From Brevibacterium jeotgali (GTDB taxonomy: Bacteria > Actinomycetota > Actinomycetes > Actinomycetales > Brevibacteriaceae), in contig NZ_FXZM01000001.1 of the NCBI RefSeq assembly GCF_900169175.1, positions 1-64,000 of the forward strand: a stretch of 64,000 bases of DNA, given 5' to 3'. The position numbers and the translations under genes are program-made. This document shows, one piece after another, positions 38,475-54,337 of the stretch. Within the stretch, counting starts at the first letter, position 1. Each line of letters begins with the position of its first letter. The notes under the pieces are model-generated. The model did no database searches and was not told the DNA's origin. It saw only the letters and a list, made by a program, of their open reading frames with translations.

Positions 38475-38948
38475 TTACCAGCGGTAGTGGGCGAACGCCT
38501 TGTTGGACTCCGCCATCTTGTGCGTGTCCTCGCGGCGCTTCACAGCGGCGCCCAGACCGTTGGCCGCATCCATGATCTCGTTCTGGAGACGGTCGGTCAT
38601 GCTCTTCTCGCGGCGCTGGCGGGAGTAGCCGACGAGCCAGCGCAGTGCCAGCGTCGTCGAGCGGCTCGCACGGACCTCGACGGGGACCTGGTAGGTCGCA
38701 CCGCCGACGCGGCGGGAACGGACTTCGAGTGAGGGACGGATGTTGTCGAGCGCCTTCTTGAGCGTCGTGACCGGATCCTGTCCGTTGAGCTTGTCACGGG
38801 TGCCCTCGAGAGCTCCGTAGACGATGCGCTCAGCAGTGGAGCGCTTTCCGTCGAGCAGCACCTTGTTGATGAGCTGCGTGACGACGGGTGAGCTGAAGAC
38901 CGGGTCGACGACGACCGGTCGCTTGGGTGCGGGGCCCTTGCGCGGCAT
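38475..38948 (-). CDS. rpsG: 30S ribosomal protein S7
   Basis: 157 residues, [20 protein letters not shown] start, then [26 protein letters not shown]. The ATG overlaps the rpsL stop by one base. It initiates assembly of the 30S head. Confidence 0.98.
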   Translation of the reverse strand: MPRKGPAPKRPVVVDPVFSSPVVTQLINKVLLDGKRSTAERIVYGALEGTRDKLNGQDPVTTLKKALDNIRPSLEVRSRRVGGATYQVPVEVRASRSTTLALRWLVGYSRQRREKSMTDRLQNEIMDAANGLGAAVKRREDTHKMAESNKAFAHYRW

Positions 38949-39322
38949 TACTTCTTCTCCCTCTTGGCTCCGTAGCGGCTGCGGGCCTGCTGACGACCCT
39001 TGACTCCCTGTGTGTCGAGGGCGCCGCGGACGATCTTGTAGCGAACGCCCGGGAGGTCCTTCACGCGACCACCGCGGACGAGCACGATCGAGTGCTCCTG
39101 CAGGTTGTGGCCCTCACCGGGGATGTACGCGGAGACCTCGATCTGGCTCGAGAGCTTGACGCGCGCGACCTTGCGGAGTGCGGAGTTCGGCTTCTTGGGA
39201 GTCGTGGTGTACACGCGAGTGCACACGCCGCGCCGCTGCGGGCCGCCTTTGAGGCCAGGCGTGGCGTTCTTCACGGCCTTGTCCTGTCGCCCCTTGCGGA
39301 CGAGCTGCTGAATAGTGGGCAC
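38948..39322 (-). CDS. rpsL: 30S ribosomal protein S12
   Basis: 124-residue decoding-centre protein. [17 protein letters not shown] and [13 protein letters not shown] carry the lysines (K43 and K88 in E. coli numbering) whose substitution gives streptomycin resistance; both appear wild type. First gene of the str operon. Confidence 0.98.
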   Translation of the reverse strand: MPTIQQLVRKGRQDKAVKNATPGLKGGPQRRGVCTRVYTTTPKKPNSALRKVARVKLSSQIEVSAYIPGEGHNLQEHSIVLVRGGRVKDLPGVRYKIVRGALDTQGVKGRQQARSRYGAKREKK

Positions 39323-39625
39323 TGAGTTGTTCTCCGATGCTTCTCGATGTTCCTAATCCCGGGCCCTCCACGGATGGAGGCCTGCATGAACCCGAGCGTG
39401 TCCGACTGGTGACCGGGTGAAGCTGCCTGCCCGATCCCAGTATCCGCCGAAGACCTCTGCACCCGCACTCGGGTGTGTCGGACCGGCGGACCAGCGCAAC
39501 GCCGCTTCTCAGCGGAGCTGCACTGCCGTGAGCGGCGCGTCCTGGTGTCCACCACCCTGCAGGCGGGTCGCGGCAGGCTCGCACAGCGCGCGGGCGTGAC
39601 TGCCCTCAGGACAGCCACGTTCCAG

Positions 39626-39653
39626 ATTATCTCGCACGGTCGCCGGCGGTCAA
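39626..39653 (-). promoter_or_regulatory. Promoter of the str operon
   Basis: Minus strand: -35 TTGACC (39648-39653), 16-nt spacer, -10 GATAAT (39626-39631). This is one of the best sigma-70-type matches in the window, giving a leader of about 300 nt before rpsL. Confidence 0.65.
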
Positions 39654-39711
39654 AGTCGCGACGGAGAAGCAAGCAGGATCACACGCGCGGAGGGGCTCCC
39701 GCACCACTCGG

Positions 39712-39717
39712 TAGTCT
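39712..39717 (+). promoter_or_regulatory. -10 element TAGTCT for leaderless DUF1707 gene
   Basis: TAGTCT ends 7 nt before the ATG at 39725 with no room for a ribosome binding site. Confidence 0.5.
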
Positions 39718-39724
39718 GGGACGC

Positions 39725-40438
39725 ATGACGCCTCCGCACTCCTCCGGTCCTGATCGGTCCGACGGCGACGAACCTGTCCCCAGGACGCCGCGCCTGCGCG
39801 CAGGCGACGAGGAGCGCGACGCGGTCCTCGACGTCCTCGCGCGTGCGCACGGTGCAGGTCGCCTCGATCCCGCCGAGGTCGATGAGCGCCAACGGCATAC
39901 GCTCCGCGCGCGCTTCGTCGACGAGCTCCCCGACCTCATCGACGATCTGCCCGAGGGCCGCGATCTCGCCGCCCGCTTCGCGTCCCAGTCCGGCCGCGGC
40001 GAGCATCGGCGCTCCCCCGGCACCCTCGCCCATGCACCGGCGGGCGACGTCGTGCCGGTGGCCCCCGGCAGCGGGCCGCCCGAGACGACAGTCGCGGTGA
40101 TGAGCGGCCGCGAGCATGTCGTCGAGCCGGGGACCGGTCTCGTCCGCAGCTATGGGCTCATGGGCGGCGACGAGATCTACCTGGGCGACGTGATGGGACC
40201 GGGCGTGGAAGTGACCCTCGAGTGCTACGCCATGTGGGCCGGCAATGACGTCTACGTCCCCGCCGGGGTCAAGGTGCTCGACAGGACGATGAACCTGATG
40301 GCGGGCAACACGATCGCGAAGAATGCACGGGGAGACGGCTCGAACGGCACCGTCATCCTCACCGGCTTCAGTCTCATGGCGGGCCACGACGTCAAACTCG
40401 ACCCCAACTGGAGGCCCCGCGGCGAACTCGCAGGCTGA
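39725..40438 (+). CDS. DUF1707 (SHOCT-like) protein with LiaF-like C-terminal domain
   Basis: 237 residues. The N-terminal DUF1707 helix-rich domain (RAGDEERDAVLDVLARAHGAGRLD, then EVDERQRHTLRA) is an actinobacterial module related to SHOCT. The C-terminal half (VAVMSGREHVVEPG to LMAGHDVKLDPNW) has repeated beta-strand units like the LiaF/YvqF cell-wall-stress domain. No transmembrane helix is seen. The role is unknown; LiaF-type domains are associated with envelope stress sensing. Leaderless start. Confidence 0.75.
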   Translation: MTPPHSSGPDRSDGDEPVPRTPRLRAGDEERDAVLDVLARAHGAGRLDPAEVDERQRHTLRARFVDELPDLIDDLPEGRDLAARFASQSGRGEHRRSPGTLAHAPAGDVVPVAPGSGPPETTVAVMSGREHVVEPGTGLVRSYGLMGGDEIYLGDVMGPGVEVTLECYAMWAGNDVYVPAGVKVLDRTMNLMAGNTIAKNARGDGSNGTVILTGFSLMAGHDVKLDPNWRPRGELAG

Positions 40439-40474
40439 CAGGCCTCCGACTGCCGCTCCCGGACGCCGGACGGA

Positions 40475-40480
40475 TATGCT
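40475..40480 (+). promoter_or_regulatory. -10 element TATGCT for leaderless pfkA
   Basis: TATGCT ends 6 nt before the ATG at 40487. Confidence 0.55.
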
Positions 40481-40486
40481 GGCGGC

Positions 40487-41512
40487 ATGCGCATCGGGAT
40501 CATGACATCAGGCGGCGACGGTCCGGGCCTCAACGCCGTGATCCGCGGAGCAGTGCGCAGGGGCACACGCGCCCACCAGTCCGAGTTCGCGGGAATCCGC
40601 GACGGGTGGCGGGGACTGCTCGAGGACGACGTCACTCCGCTCACGACCTACGACGTCCGCGGTCTGTCCGGACGCGGAGGCACGATCCTCGGCACCTCAC
40701 GGGCCCATCCCTACTCCGGCGGTGGACCTGCCCGGATGCGCGAGGTGCTGAGAGCTCGCGGGATTGACGCAGTCATCGCGATCGGCGGCGAGGGCACGCT
40801 GGCAGGCGCCGCACGCCTAGCCGATGACGAGGGACTGCCCGTGGTGGGTGTGCCGAAGACGATCGACAACGATCTCGACGGGACCGACTACACGTTCGGG
40901 TTCGACACTGCAGCGGCGATCGCGACCGAATCGATCGATCGCCTGCGGACGACCGCTGAATCCCACCACCGCTGCATGGTCGTCGAGGTGATGGGCCGCC
41001 ACGTCGGGTGGATCGCACTGCACGCCGGCATGGCGGCCGGGGCTCACGCAGTCCTGCTCCCCGAATTCCCCGTCTCCTATGACCGGATCCACCGCTGGGT
41101 GCGATCAGCACGGGCCCGCGGCCGCGCCCCGATCGTCGTCGTGGCCGAGGGCTTCGTCCCCGAGGACCGCGTCGAGGCCGTGGCCGCCAAGGGAGAAGCC
41201 CCTGACGGTCGCCCCCGCCTGGGAGGGATCGCCGATGAACTCGCACCTCTCATCGAGGAGGCGACGGGCATCGAGACCCGGTCGACGGTCCTGGGTCACC
41301 TGCAGAGGGGCGGCTCCCCCACTGCGTATGACCGGGTCCTGTCCACACGGCTGGGCATGGCCGCTGCAGACATCGCCGTCGAGAGGGCATGGGGCCAGAT
41401 GGCATCGCTCGACGGAACGGACATCGTCCGCGTCCGCATGGCCGACGCGGTCGACAAGCTGAAGCGAGTGCCCCAGAGCCGGTGGGACGAGATGCAGATC
41501 CTCCTGGGGTGA
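40487..41512 (+). CDS. pfkA: 6-phosphofructokinase
   Basis: Commits fructose 6-phosphate to glycolysis. GGDGPGLNAVIRG at the N-terminus, GGEGTLAGA and PKTIDNDLDGTDYTFGFDTA form the active site. Gly in GGEGT (E. coli 104) with Lys in PKTIDND (E. coli 124) is the pattern of ATP-dependent actinobacterial enzymes; pyrophosphate-dependent forms carry Asp in the first position. Length 341. Monocistronic and leaderless, convergent with a CoA-transferase gene 5 bp away with no terminator seen between. Confidence 0.95.
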   Translation: MRIGIMTSGGDGPGLNAVIRGAVRRGTRAHQSEFAGIRDGWRGLLEDDVTPLTTYDVRGLSGRGGTILGTSRAHPYSGGGPARMREVLRARGIDAVIAIGGEGTLAGAARLADDEGLPVVGVPKTIDNDLDGTDYTFGFDTAAAIATESIDRLRTTAESHHRCMVVEVMGRHVGWIALHAGMAAGAHAVLLPEFPVSYDRIHRWVRSARARGRAPIVVVAEGFVPEDRVEAVAAKGEAPDGRPRLGGIADELAPLIEEATGIETRSTVLGHLQRGGSPTAYDRVLSTRLGMAAADIAVERAWGQMASLDGTDIVRVRMADAVDKLKRVPQSRWDEMQILLG

Positions 41513-41517
41513 AGCCG

Positions 41518-42942
41518 TCATCGCCTCAGAGCGCGCCGACTGTCCGGCGGGGAGGGGCAGCGGAGTCGCGTGCCGTCCACCGCGACCGGCGGTGGAACGC
41601 GCCGCAGCACGCCGTGGGCGCTCTGCACCTCCTCGGTGTGCGGCTCCCGCGCCGCCCCGTCTGAGCCGCCTTCGCGACTGTCCGACGTCGATACAGTGTC
41701 CCCCGTGACAAGCGACGGGCCTGTGAACGGGTGTGTCCGTGCGTCCGCTGCGACCAGCCGGCCCCCCGCCGTCATGGCTGGGATCCCCAGCAGCTCGGCG
41801 CCCACGTCGGAGAGCGCGAACTCCCGCACGCCTGCCTCGCCATGCGCCCACATGTGCAGGAGGGCCGCCGCCGCACGGTACCCGGTCGTGTGGTCCAGCA
41901 CCTGCGCGGGCAGCGTCCCCGGACGCCCGTCGGCCCCGCACTCCCACGCGACGCCGGAGGCGGCCTGCACGATGCTGTCGAACCCCCGACGGCGGCCCCA
42001 CTCTCCCAGGGGATCCCACGCTCGGATCATCACCGCCGCGAGGTGGGGATGGCTTGCGCGGATCGCGTCGAGTCCGAGGCCGTGCCGATCCATGCTGTCG
42101 GGGCGGTAGCCGACGAGGAGCCCGTCCGCGTCGGCGAGCAGCCGGTGCACCGCGGTACGGTCCGCGGACCGGCGCATGTCCGCGGTGCGCACATGCACGC
42201 CGCCGTCCGTGTCGAGGTGCTGCGACTCCAGTTCCGGCATGTGCGGCGGGTCGATCCGGATGACCTTCGCACCCAAGGCTGCAAGCAGCCGCGCCGCGAC
42301 GGGGCCGGCGATGACGCGGGTGAACGACACCACGCGGAGTCCTGCGAGAGGCAGGGACGACCCCGCCTCCCCCGGCGCTTCATCGCGCCAGGGATCGTCG
42401 CTCGTCCGTTCGTCGCGTCCGCGTGAGCGGGCGACCGCGACTGCGCCCCGTTCGCGAGTCCGCACTCGTGCACCGCGACGCGGTACTCCGATCCCGGGGT
42501 GGCCCAGCCATTCATCCACGGTGAGTACGCGGGTCGCAATCCCTCCGGAGTACGTGATCTTCTCCGACAGGTCCGTCGCCGATCCCCTCCGCAGAACGGC
42601 TCGGAGGTCGACCGCGTCCGCTTCGGCGCTGAGCCCGCATGCCATCAGGAGGGCGTCCCTGTGGTGCGGGTAGTTCCCGTGTGTGCGGATCCAGCCGTCC
42701 CCCGTCTCGAAGAATCCGGAGTACGCCGAGAACGACACGGGGGCCCTCCCGTCGACCCTCAGGTGCCGGAGGGAGTCGAACGAATCTTCGATCCATGCGG
42801 TATCCGAACCCAAGCGGTGCGACCTCCCCCGGGCTGCTCCGACGGCCTCTGCGGCGATCAGCGCAGAGCGCACTGCATCGATCGCGACCCTCCCCGCCGG
42901 CAACGGCGAGGGGAGGATCCTGTGATCCCCTGTGATCTCCAT
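41518..42942 (-). CDS. Class III (CaiB/BaiF-type) CoA-transferase
   Basis: 474 residues. The C-terminal half from LAGLRVVSFTRVIAGPVAAR to VQAASG shows the family III fold, and Asp350 in QVLDHTTGYRAA aligns with the catalytic Asp of formyl-CoA transferase. The first 150 residues (FETGDGWIRTHGNYPHHRDA, then VDEWLGHPG) resemble the segment that usually follows the catalytic domain, so the order of the two parts appears swapped relative to classical members. A charged low-complexity linker (about 155-195) joins them. The substrate is unknown; no dedicated partner gene is adjacent. Confidence 0.82.
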   Translation of the reverse strand: MEITGDHRILPSPLPAGRVAIDAVRSALIAAEAVGAARGRSHRLGSDTAWIEDSFDSLRHLRVDGRAPVSFSAYSGFFETGDGWIRTHGNYPHHRDALLMACGLSAEADAVDLRAVLRRGSATDLSEKITYSGGIATRVLTVDEWLGHPGIGVPRRGARVRTRERGAVAVARSRGRDERTSDDPWRDEAPGEAGSSLPLAGLRVVSFTRVIAGPVAARLLAALGAKVIRIDPPHMPELESQHLDTDGGVHVRTADMRRSADRTAVHRLLADADGLLVGYRPDSMDRHGLGLDAIRASHPHLAAVMIRAWDPLGEWGRRRGFDSIVQAASGVAWECGADGRPGTLPAQVLDHTTGYRAAAALLHMWAHGEAGVREFALSDVGAELLGIPAMTAGGRLVAADARTHPFTGPSLVTGDTVSTSDSREGGSDGAAREPHTEEVQSAHGVLRRVPPPVAVDGTRLRCPSPPDSRRALRR

Positions 42943-43088
42943 GCCGAGACCCTATTCCGTACACGCTGCTCGACCGAACGTGCCCGTCGAGCAGGCGACC
43001 TCGCAGTGAAGGCTTCCTGAACGACCATCCAGTTCTTCTTCACACGCAGGTGTGCGGCATACCGACGAGCAGCGCGTGCTGAAAGGCG

Positions 43089-43124
43089 GAAGGCCCGCAC
43101 GTGCGTTCGCACGTGCGGGCCTTC
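43089..43124 (-). terminator. Terminator of the rpoBC operon
   Basis: Perfect 17-bp stem (GAAGGCCCGCACGTGCG / CGCACGTGCGGGCCTTC) around TT, about 20 nt after the rpoC stop. Confidence 0.75.
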
Positions 43125-43144
43125 TCCGTCACCGGAGGGACGAC

Positions 43145-47017
<3,873 letters not shown>

Positions 47018-47077
47018 GTGAATCCTTCTCTGTTGACGGGACGACCGATCGGGCCGTCCCCAGTTCGTTCGGTGGGG

Positions 47078-50557
<3,480 letters not shown>

Positions 50558-50718
50558 TGGGATCCTTCCGGGTGAAAACCTGATGTCTCCGGCTAGGCCT
50601 GCCCGCTCGCGTTCGGCGTCGACACGCACCCGGAGGGATGCAGGGAGACGCAGATACGAGCTCATTCGGGCCCACCGCTATATGAAGGCACCTCGAAGGC
50701 AGAGCAATGCAAAGAACC

Positions 50719-50747
50719 AGTCTAGACGCGTGTCGCACCGTATGCAA
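50719..50747 (-). promoter_or_regulatory. Promoter of rpoBC
   Basis: Minus strand: -35 TTGCAT (50742-50747), 17-nt spacer, -10 TAGACT (50719-50724). The leader to the TTG start is about 155 nt. Confidence 0.65.
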
Positions 50748-50797
50748 ACGCCCTGTGGTAGGCTCACTGATTTCCCCGATTCGCGGGGCCTCTCCCG

Positions 50798-51955
50798 TCA
50801 CCTGTCGAGCCGCAGCTCCCACAAGACGGTGAAGGCCCACGGCCGGAAGCCCGCCGCCGTGTTCACCGCGATCATCGCGGGATTCTCCACGGCGTTCCAC
50901 GTGCACACGGTCACGGCATCCGGCGAGACCGCTCGCAGATGCGCGGCGTTGGCCCTCTTCACGGCGGCCGCGAGCCCCAGGCCCCTGACCTCCGGTCGCA
51001 CCACCGTGTGCTCCTGGAAGACGAGGGGACTGCCGGGGGTCTGTTCGAACACAGTGAAGGCGAGGAGCCGGGGTCCCTCTGCGACCGCGCTGACGACCCG
51101 CACGACGCCGGCGGCACGGGCGGTCGCCTCGACGGCCCGCAGCCTGGCGACGTCCCACACCTCCGGGTCGAAGGACGCGCCTCCCGTGGGAACCGTCGCC
51201 TCGAAGACGGAATAGAGGTCCGCAAGCTGTGCGGCCCACTCAACCGGAGCATCGTCCACCCAGCTGACGCTTCGGAGGCTCGGGTGCGGGTCGCCGGTGC
51301 CGCCGGAGTCGATGAGGTCGAGGACGGAGAACCTCTCGAGCTGAACGGGGACGAAGCCCGCAGCGGTCATCCGTCGCACACTCCGGTCCGACCGCGACAC
51401 CGCTCCGCTGCCGGAGCGCGCGGGGATCGCGGACCCGGCAGGCAGGTCCCACACCACGGCGAAGCGCAGATCGGCGTCGGCCGGTCCGCCGGCGACCGGC
51501 TCCAGCACGTGGGGCGGGAGGGACTCGCCCACGACCTCCTTCAGCACCTCATGCGTGAACACCACGTGCCGTCCGTGCCGTCGCACCGTCGCGAGCGCGT
51601 CTGCGAGCAGCGCCGCGTGGAGGTCATCCGCCTCGGAGTCGGTGACTGCCGAAAGCGGCGGATCGAGTACCTGCACGTCTGCTGTGTCCAGGTTGTCCCG
51701 CACCGGCACGTCGACGACCCACGCGCCCACATCACGGCCGGTCGCGTCCACGGCGACCGCCGCCTCGCGGACATGGGTCGCGTCGTGCTCCCATTCACTG
51801 CGACGGCGCTCTGCTGTCGTCGCCAGTTCGGGGATGCCCAGGCGATCGCTCACTACGGCCAGCTCCAGGGCGGCGAGCCGCTCATGGAAGTCCACGTCCG
51901 CGTCCTCGTCATCCGGCAGGTCGCGGGAACGACGCATGGAGACGGTGTCGATCAC
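50798..51955 (-). CDS. GNAT-family acetyltransferase (probably two-domain)
   Basis: 385 residues. The C-terminal half has a clear acetyl-CoA-binding motif A, EHTVVRPEVRGLGLAAAVKR, followed by WNAVENPAMIAVNTAAGFRP. The N-terminal half (AVDATGRDVGAWVV, then ALLADALATVRRHGR) looks like a degenerate second GNAT domain, an arrangement known in actinobacterial tandem GNATs such as mycothiol synthase, but it is not close enough to call MshD. The GTG start at 51955 is chosen because TACACT lies 6 nt upstream (leaderless). Substrate unknown. Divergent from the hydrolase gene. Confidence 0.8.
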   Translation of the reverse strand: MIDTVSMRRSRDLPDDEDADVDFHERLAALELAVVSDRLGIPELATTAERRRSEWEHDATHVREAAVAVDATGRDVGAWVVDVPVRDNLDTADVQVLDPPLSAVTDSEADDLHAALLADALATVRRHGRHVVFTHEVLKEVVGESLPPHVLEPVAGGPADADLRFAVVWDLPAGSAIPARSGSGAVSRSDRSVRRMTAAGFVPVQLERFSVLDLIDSGGTGDPHPSLRSVSWVDDAPVEWAAQLADLYSVFEATVPTGGASFDPEVWDVARLRAVEATARAAGVVRVVSAVAEGPRLLAFTVFEQTPGSPLVFQEHTVVRPEVRGLGLAAAVKRANAAHLRAVSPDAVTVCTWNAVENPAMIAVNTAAGFRPWAFTVLWELRLDR

Positions 51956-51961
51956 GGTTCC

Positions 51962-51967
51962 AGTGTA
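51962..51967 (-). promoter_or_regulatory. -10 element TACACT for leaderless GNAT gene
   Basis: Minus strand TACACT ends 6 nt before the GTG at 51955. Confidence 0.5.
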
Positions 51968-52044
51968 CGAGGGGCTCGGCCACCGGCGCATCACCCGGCG
52001 ACCTCCACCGGTCGACGCCGCCCGGATCTGTGAGAATGGCGGGC

Positions 52045-52872
52045 ATGTCCGCCACTGTGCACGTCCTCGTCACCGATCCCGTCCGACTCAACTCCGTGCT
52101 GATCACGGGCGCAGACCGCGCACTGCTGATCGACACCGGAGCCGGTCCTGAGCAGGCCACGCGGATCCTCGCGGCCGTCCGCGGCCTGACCGACCTGCCA
52201 CTCACCGTCGCGAACACCCACGATCACTGGGACCACTTCTTCGGCAACCCGACGTTCGCCGAGGCCGGAGTCACAGAGTTCCTCGGGTCCCCTGCGTTCG
52301 TCCGCGACTCCCCCGGTTCGGCCTGGCTGCAGCACGCGGAGGCGAGCGAGCACGTGCTCGAGCTTCCTGCCCCCGATGCGCTCCTCGTGACGACCCGCGC
52401 CGTCGCCGACGGCGAGATCCTGGATCTGGGTGCGCTCCGCCCGGACGGAGCGCACGGAGGGGAGTCCTCGCCCCGGGGAAGCGCCCCCCACCGCGTCGAG
52501 CTCCTGTCGCTGTCCGGACACACGGACACGGATCTCGCAGTCCGGGTGGGACCGATCGTCGTCTGCGGCGACCTCGTCGAGGAGGGTGCTCCGCCGCAGG
52601 TGGGCCTCGATGCGACCCCACTGGCGTGGGTCCGCTCGCTCGACGCGCTCCTCGCACTGCGCGATGTCGAACGATTCGTGCCCGGCCACGGCAGCCCGGT
52701 CACCCGAGCCTTCGTCGAGACTCAGCGCGACGACCTGCTGCGCGCAGCGGAGGCGGACGATGCCTCTGGGCTTCCCGCCCGCCGCAGCGGACGTCACGTC
52801 GGCATGAACGACTCTGCACCGTCCACCCGCATCGACCCGCCATCCGGTGTCCACATCACACGGCTTCTCTGA
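52045..52872 (+). CDS. Metallo-beta-lactamase-fold hydrolase
   Basis: 275 residues. The zinc motif HxHxDH is seen in NTHDHWDH; further ligands are the His in SGHTDTDLAV, the Asp in VVCGDLVEEG and the late His in PGHGSPV. This is the general MBL hydrolase set; no beta-lactamase or glyoxalase signature is decisive, and no signal peptide is present. ATG 52045 is preferred, with GAGAAT 7 nt upstream as a leaderless -10; two in-frame starts lie within 15 nt upstream. It converges with rplL. Confidence 0.85.
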   Translation: MSATVHVLVTDPVRLNSVLITGADRALLIDTGAGPEQATRILAAVRGLTDLPLTVANTHDHWDHFFGNPTFAEAGVTEFLGSPAFVRDSPGSAWLQHAEASEHVLELPAPDALLVTTRAVADGEILDLGALRPDGAHGGESSPRGSAPHRVELLSLSGHTDTDLAVRVGPIVVCGDLVEEGAPPQVGLDATPLAWVRSLDALLALRDVERFVPGHGSPVTRAFVETQRDDLLRAAEADDASGLPARRSGRHVGMNDSAPSTRIDPPSGVHITRLL

Positions 52873-52894
52873 CGCGTCGCGCGTCTGAATGCAG

Positions 52895-52931
52895 GACGAC
52901 CCCCGTCCCACACAGTGGGTCGGGGGTCGTC
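52895..52931. terminator. Bidirectional terminator between MBL hydrolase and rplL
   Basis: Perfect 11-bp stem GACGACCCCCG / CGGGGGTCGTC with a 15-nt inner loop that can pair further. It lies between two convergent stops. Confidence 0.65.
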
Positions 52932-52983
52932 GTGTGCGGCGAACCGTGTGGACTGCCGCGGACGGCAGCTCACACGGTCGGCA

Positions 52984-53370
52984 TCACTTGAGGGTGACGG
53001 TCGCGCCTGCGCCCTCGAGCGTCTCCTTGGCCTTCTCGGCAACGTCCTTGTCGACGCCTTCGATGACAGCCTTCGGAGCGGAGTCGACGAGGTCCTTGGC
53101 TTCCTTCAGTCCGAGCGACGTGAGTCCACGGACCTCCTTGATGACCGGGACCTTCTTGTCGCCGGCCGACTCGAGGATGACGTCGAACTCGGTCTGCTCT
53201 TCGGCCTCTTCGACACCGGCACCGCCGGCGGCGGGGGCTGCAACGGCTGCGACCGGAGCCGCTGCCTCGACCTCGAAGGTCTCCTCGAACTTCTTCACGA
53301 AGTCCGAGAGCTCGATGAGGGAGAGCTCCTTGAAAGCTTCGATGAGCTCTTCGGGTGTGAGCTTAGCCAT
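52984..53370 (-). CDS. rplL: 50S ribosomal protein L7/L12
   Basis: 128 residues: N-terminal dimerisation region ([20 protein letters not shown]), Ala-rich hinge, and the C-terminal factor-binding domain ([20 protein letters not shown]). It recruits translation GTPases to the stalk. 69 nt after rplJ. Confidence 0.98.
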   Translation of the reverse strand: MAKLTPEELIEAFKELSLIELSDFVKKFEETFEVEAAAPVAAVAAPAAGGAGVEEAEEQTEFDVILESAGDKKVPVIKEVRGLTSLGLKEAKDLVDSAPKAVIEGVDKDVAEKAKETLEGAGATVTLK

Positions 53371-53439
53371 GGTGGCTGTTCCTTCCGTTCGCGACCGGGA
53401 CGGGTGCTCCGGCCGATGGGGGTGTTCGGGGCGTCTGGC

Positions 53440-53982
53440 TCAGGCGTCGTCGGCGGGCGCCTCTTCGGCACCGCCGTTCTTCTCGCGCAGAGCGTCGACT
53501 GTTCGCACGGTCTTGACCAGCGGGGCGGTGAACAGGTAAGCGGCCTGGTACAGACCGGCCTTCATGGCACCAGCTGCCTTCGCAAGCAGCACCTCGCGGG
53601 ATTCCAGATCGGCGAGCGTGGTGATGTCCTCAGCAGTCAGTGCGGAGCCCTCGAGGACTCCCGACTTGATGACGAGCTGGGGATTCGCCTTGGCGAAGTC
53701 ACGCAGCGCCTTCGCGGCCTCAGAGGGCTCGCCCTTGACGAACGCGATTGCCGTGGGTCCGGCAAGGTGTCCGTCGAAGGCGTCGATCCCTGCTTCTTTG
53801 GCAGCGATGGCGGTGAGAGTGTTCTTCACCACGGCGTAGGTGGCGTGCTCACCAAGAGACCTGCGCAGATCCTTCATCTGCGCAACGGTGAGCCCGCGGT
53901 ACTCGGTCAGCAATGCGGCGTTCGAGGACTCAAGCTCCTGCTTGATCTCCTTGACCGCGGCTGCCTTGTCGGGCCTCGCCAT
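53440..53982 (-). CDS. rplJ: 50S ribosomal protein L10
   Basis: 180 residues; stalk base that binds L7/L12 dimers through its C-terminal helix ([12 protein letters not shown] to a final [20 protein letters not shown] tail). The start [16 protein letters not shown] has AAAGGA upstream; a longer reading only translates the leader. Expression is probably controlled through the structured leader and attenuator upstream. Confidence 0.97.
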   Translation of the reverse strand: MARPDKAAAVKEIKQELESSNAALLTEYRGLTVAQMKDLRRSLGEHATYAVVKNTLTAIAAKEAGIDAFDGHLAGPTAIAFVKGEPSEAAKALRDFAKANPQLVIKSGVLEGSALTAEDITTLADLESREVLLAKAAGAMKAGLYQAAYLFTAPLVKTVRTVDALREKNGGAEEAPADDA

Positions 53983-54026
53983 GGCATTCCTTTCGTAAAT
54001 GTCGGTGCATCCCGACTCATAGAAAA

Positions 54027-54054
54027 AGCGTCCCATGCGCAGGCATGAGACGCT
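54027..54054 (-). terminator. Intrinsic attenuator in the rplJL leader
   Basis: On the minus strand AGCGTCTCATGC / GCATGGGACGCT forms 12 pairs (one G-U) around CTGC, followed directly by TTTTTC (54023-54027 as A's on the plus strand). It is the only hairpin in the window with a proper T-run and lies about 45 nt before the rplJ start. Confidence 0.75.
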
Positions 54055-54149
54055 CGGGCTCCGGTCCGCACGAGTGCGTGCCGGAGAGGTTCTCACCTGC
54101 GCGGGTCACTCTCTGACGAGTCTTCGTCTGCAGTCGCACTCCTCGTCAC

Positions 54150-54186
54150 GAGGCGAACCACCGCAGAGACCAACGGTCTTGGGCAA
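54150..54186 (-). ncRNA. Probable L10 ribosomal-protein leader element
   Basis: On the minus strand the transcript begins near TTGTGGATTGCCCAAGACC and contains a GACC-GTT-GGTC stem resembling the L10-binding leader. L10 bound here would repress rplJL. Boundaries are approximate and need covariance-model scoring. Confidence 0.5.
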
Positions 54187-54192
54187 TCCACA

Positions 54193-54221
54193 ACATTACA
54201 GACACCCGGCCCTCTCGTCAA
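54193..54221 (-). promoter_or_regulatory. Promoter of rplJL
   Basis: Minus strand: -35 TTGACG (54216-54221), 17-nt spacer, -10 TAATGT (54193-54198), a near-consensus sigma-70-type promoter. Confidence 0.7.
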
Positions 54222-54325
54222 AACGCCGTCGGTCACCGTGCCGTGACCGTCCTGCACCATCCGCCCGCGGCGGGCTTCTCCCCCGCACGGCCCACGAGCG
54301 CACGCCGATTCCGGCACGCGGCGTC

Positions 54326-54331
54326 TAGGCT
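54326..54331 (+). promoter_or_regulatory. -10 element TAGGCT for leaderless DedA gene
   Basis: TAGGCT ends 6 nt before the GTG at 54338. Confidence 0.55.
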
Positions 54332-54337
54332 GGTGCG

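Larger units (their letters stand above)
39323..39724. other. Divergent intergenic region between rpsL and DUF1707 gene
   Basis: About 400 nt holding the str-operon promoter on the minus strand, a roughly 300-nt rpsL leader, and the -10 of the divergent plus-strand gene. No gene is seen in it. Confidence 0.6.
53983..54337. other. rplJL leader region and upstream DedA promoter region
   Basis: About 355 nt without protein genes. On the minus strand it holds the rplJL promoter, a roughly 200-nt leader with the L10-type segment CCAAGACCGTTGGTC, and an intrinsic attenuator. On the plus strand it ends with the -10 of the leaderless DedA gene. Confidence 0.7.

Noticed and set aside
38948..39322. 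Possible streptomycin-resistance mutation in rpsL
   Set aside because: Lysines in [11 protein letters not shown] and GRVKDLPG are wild type.
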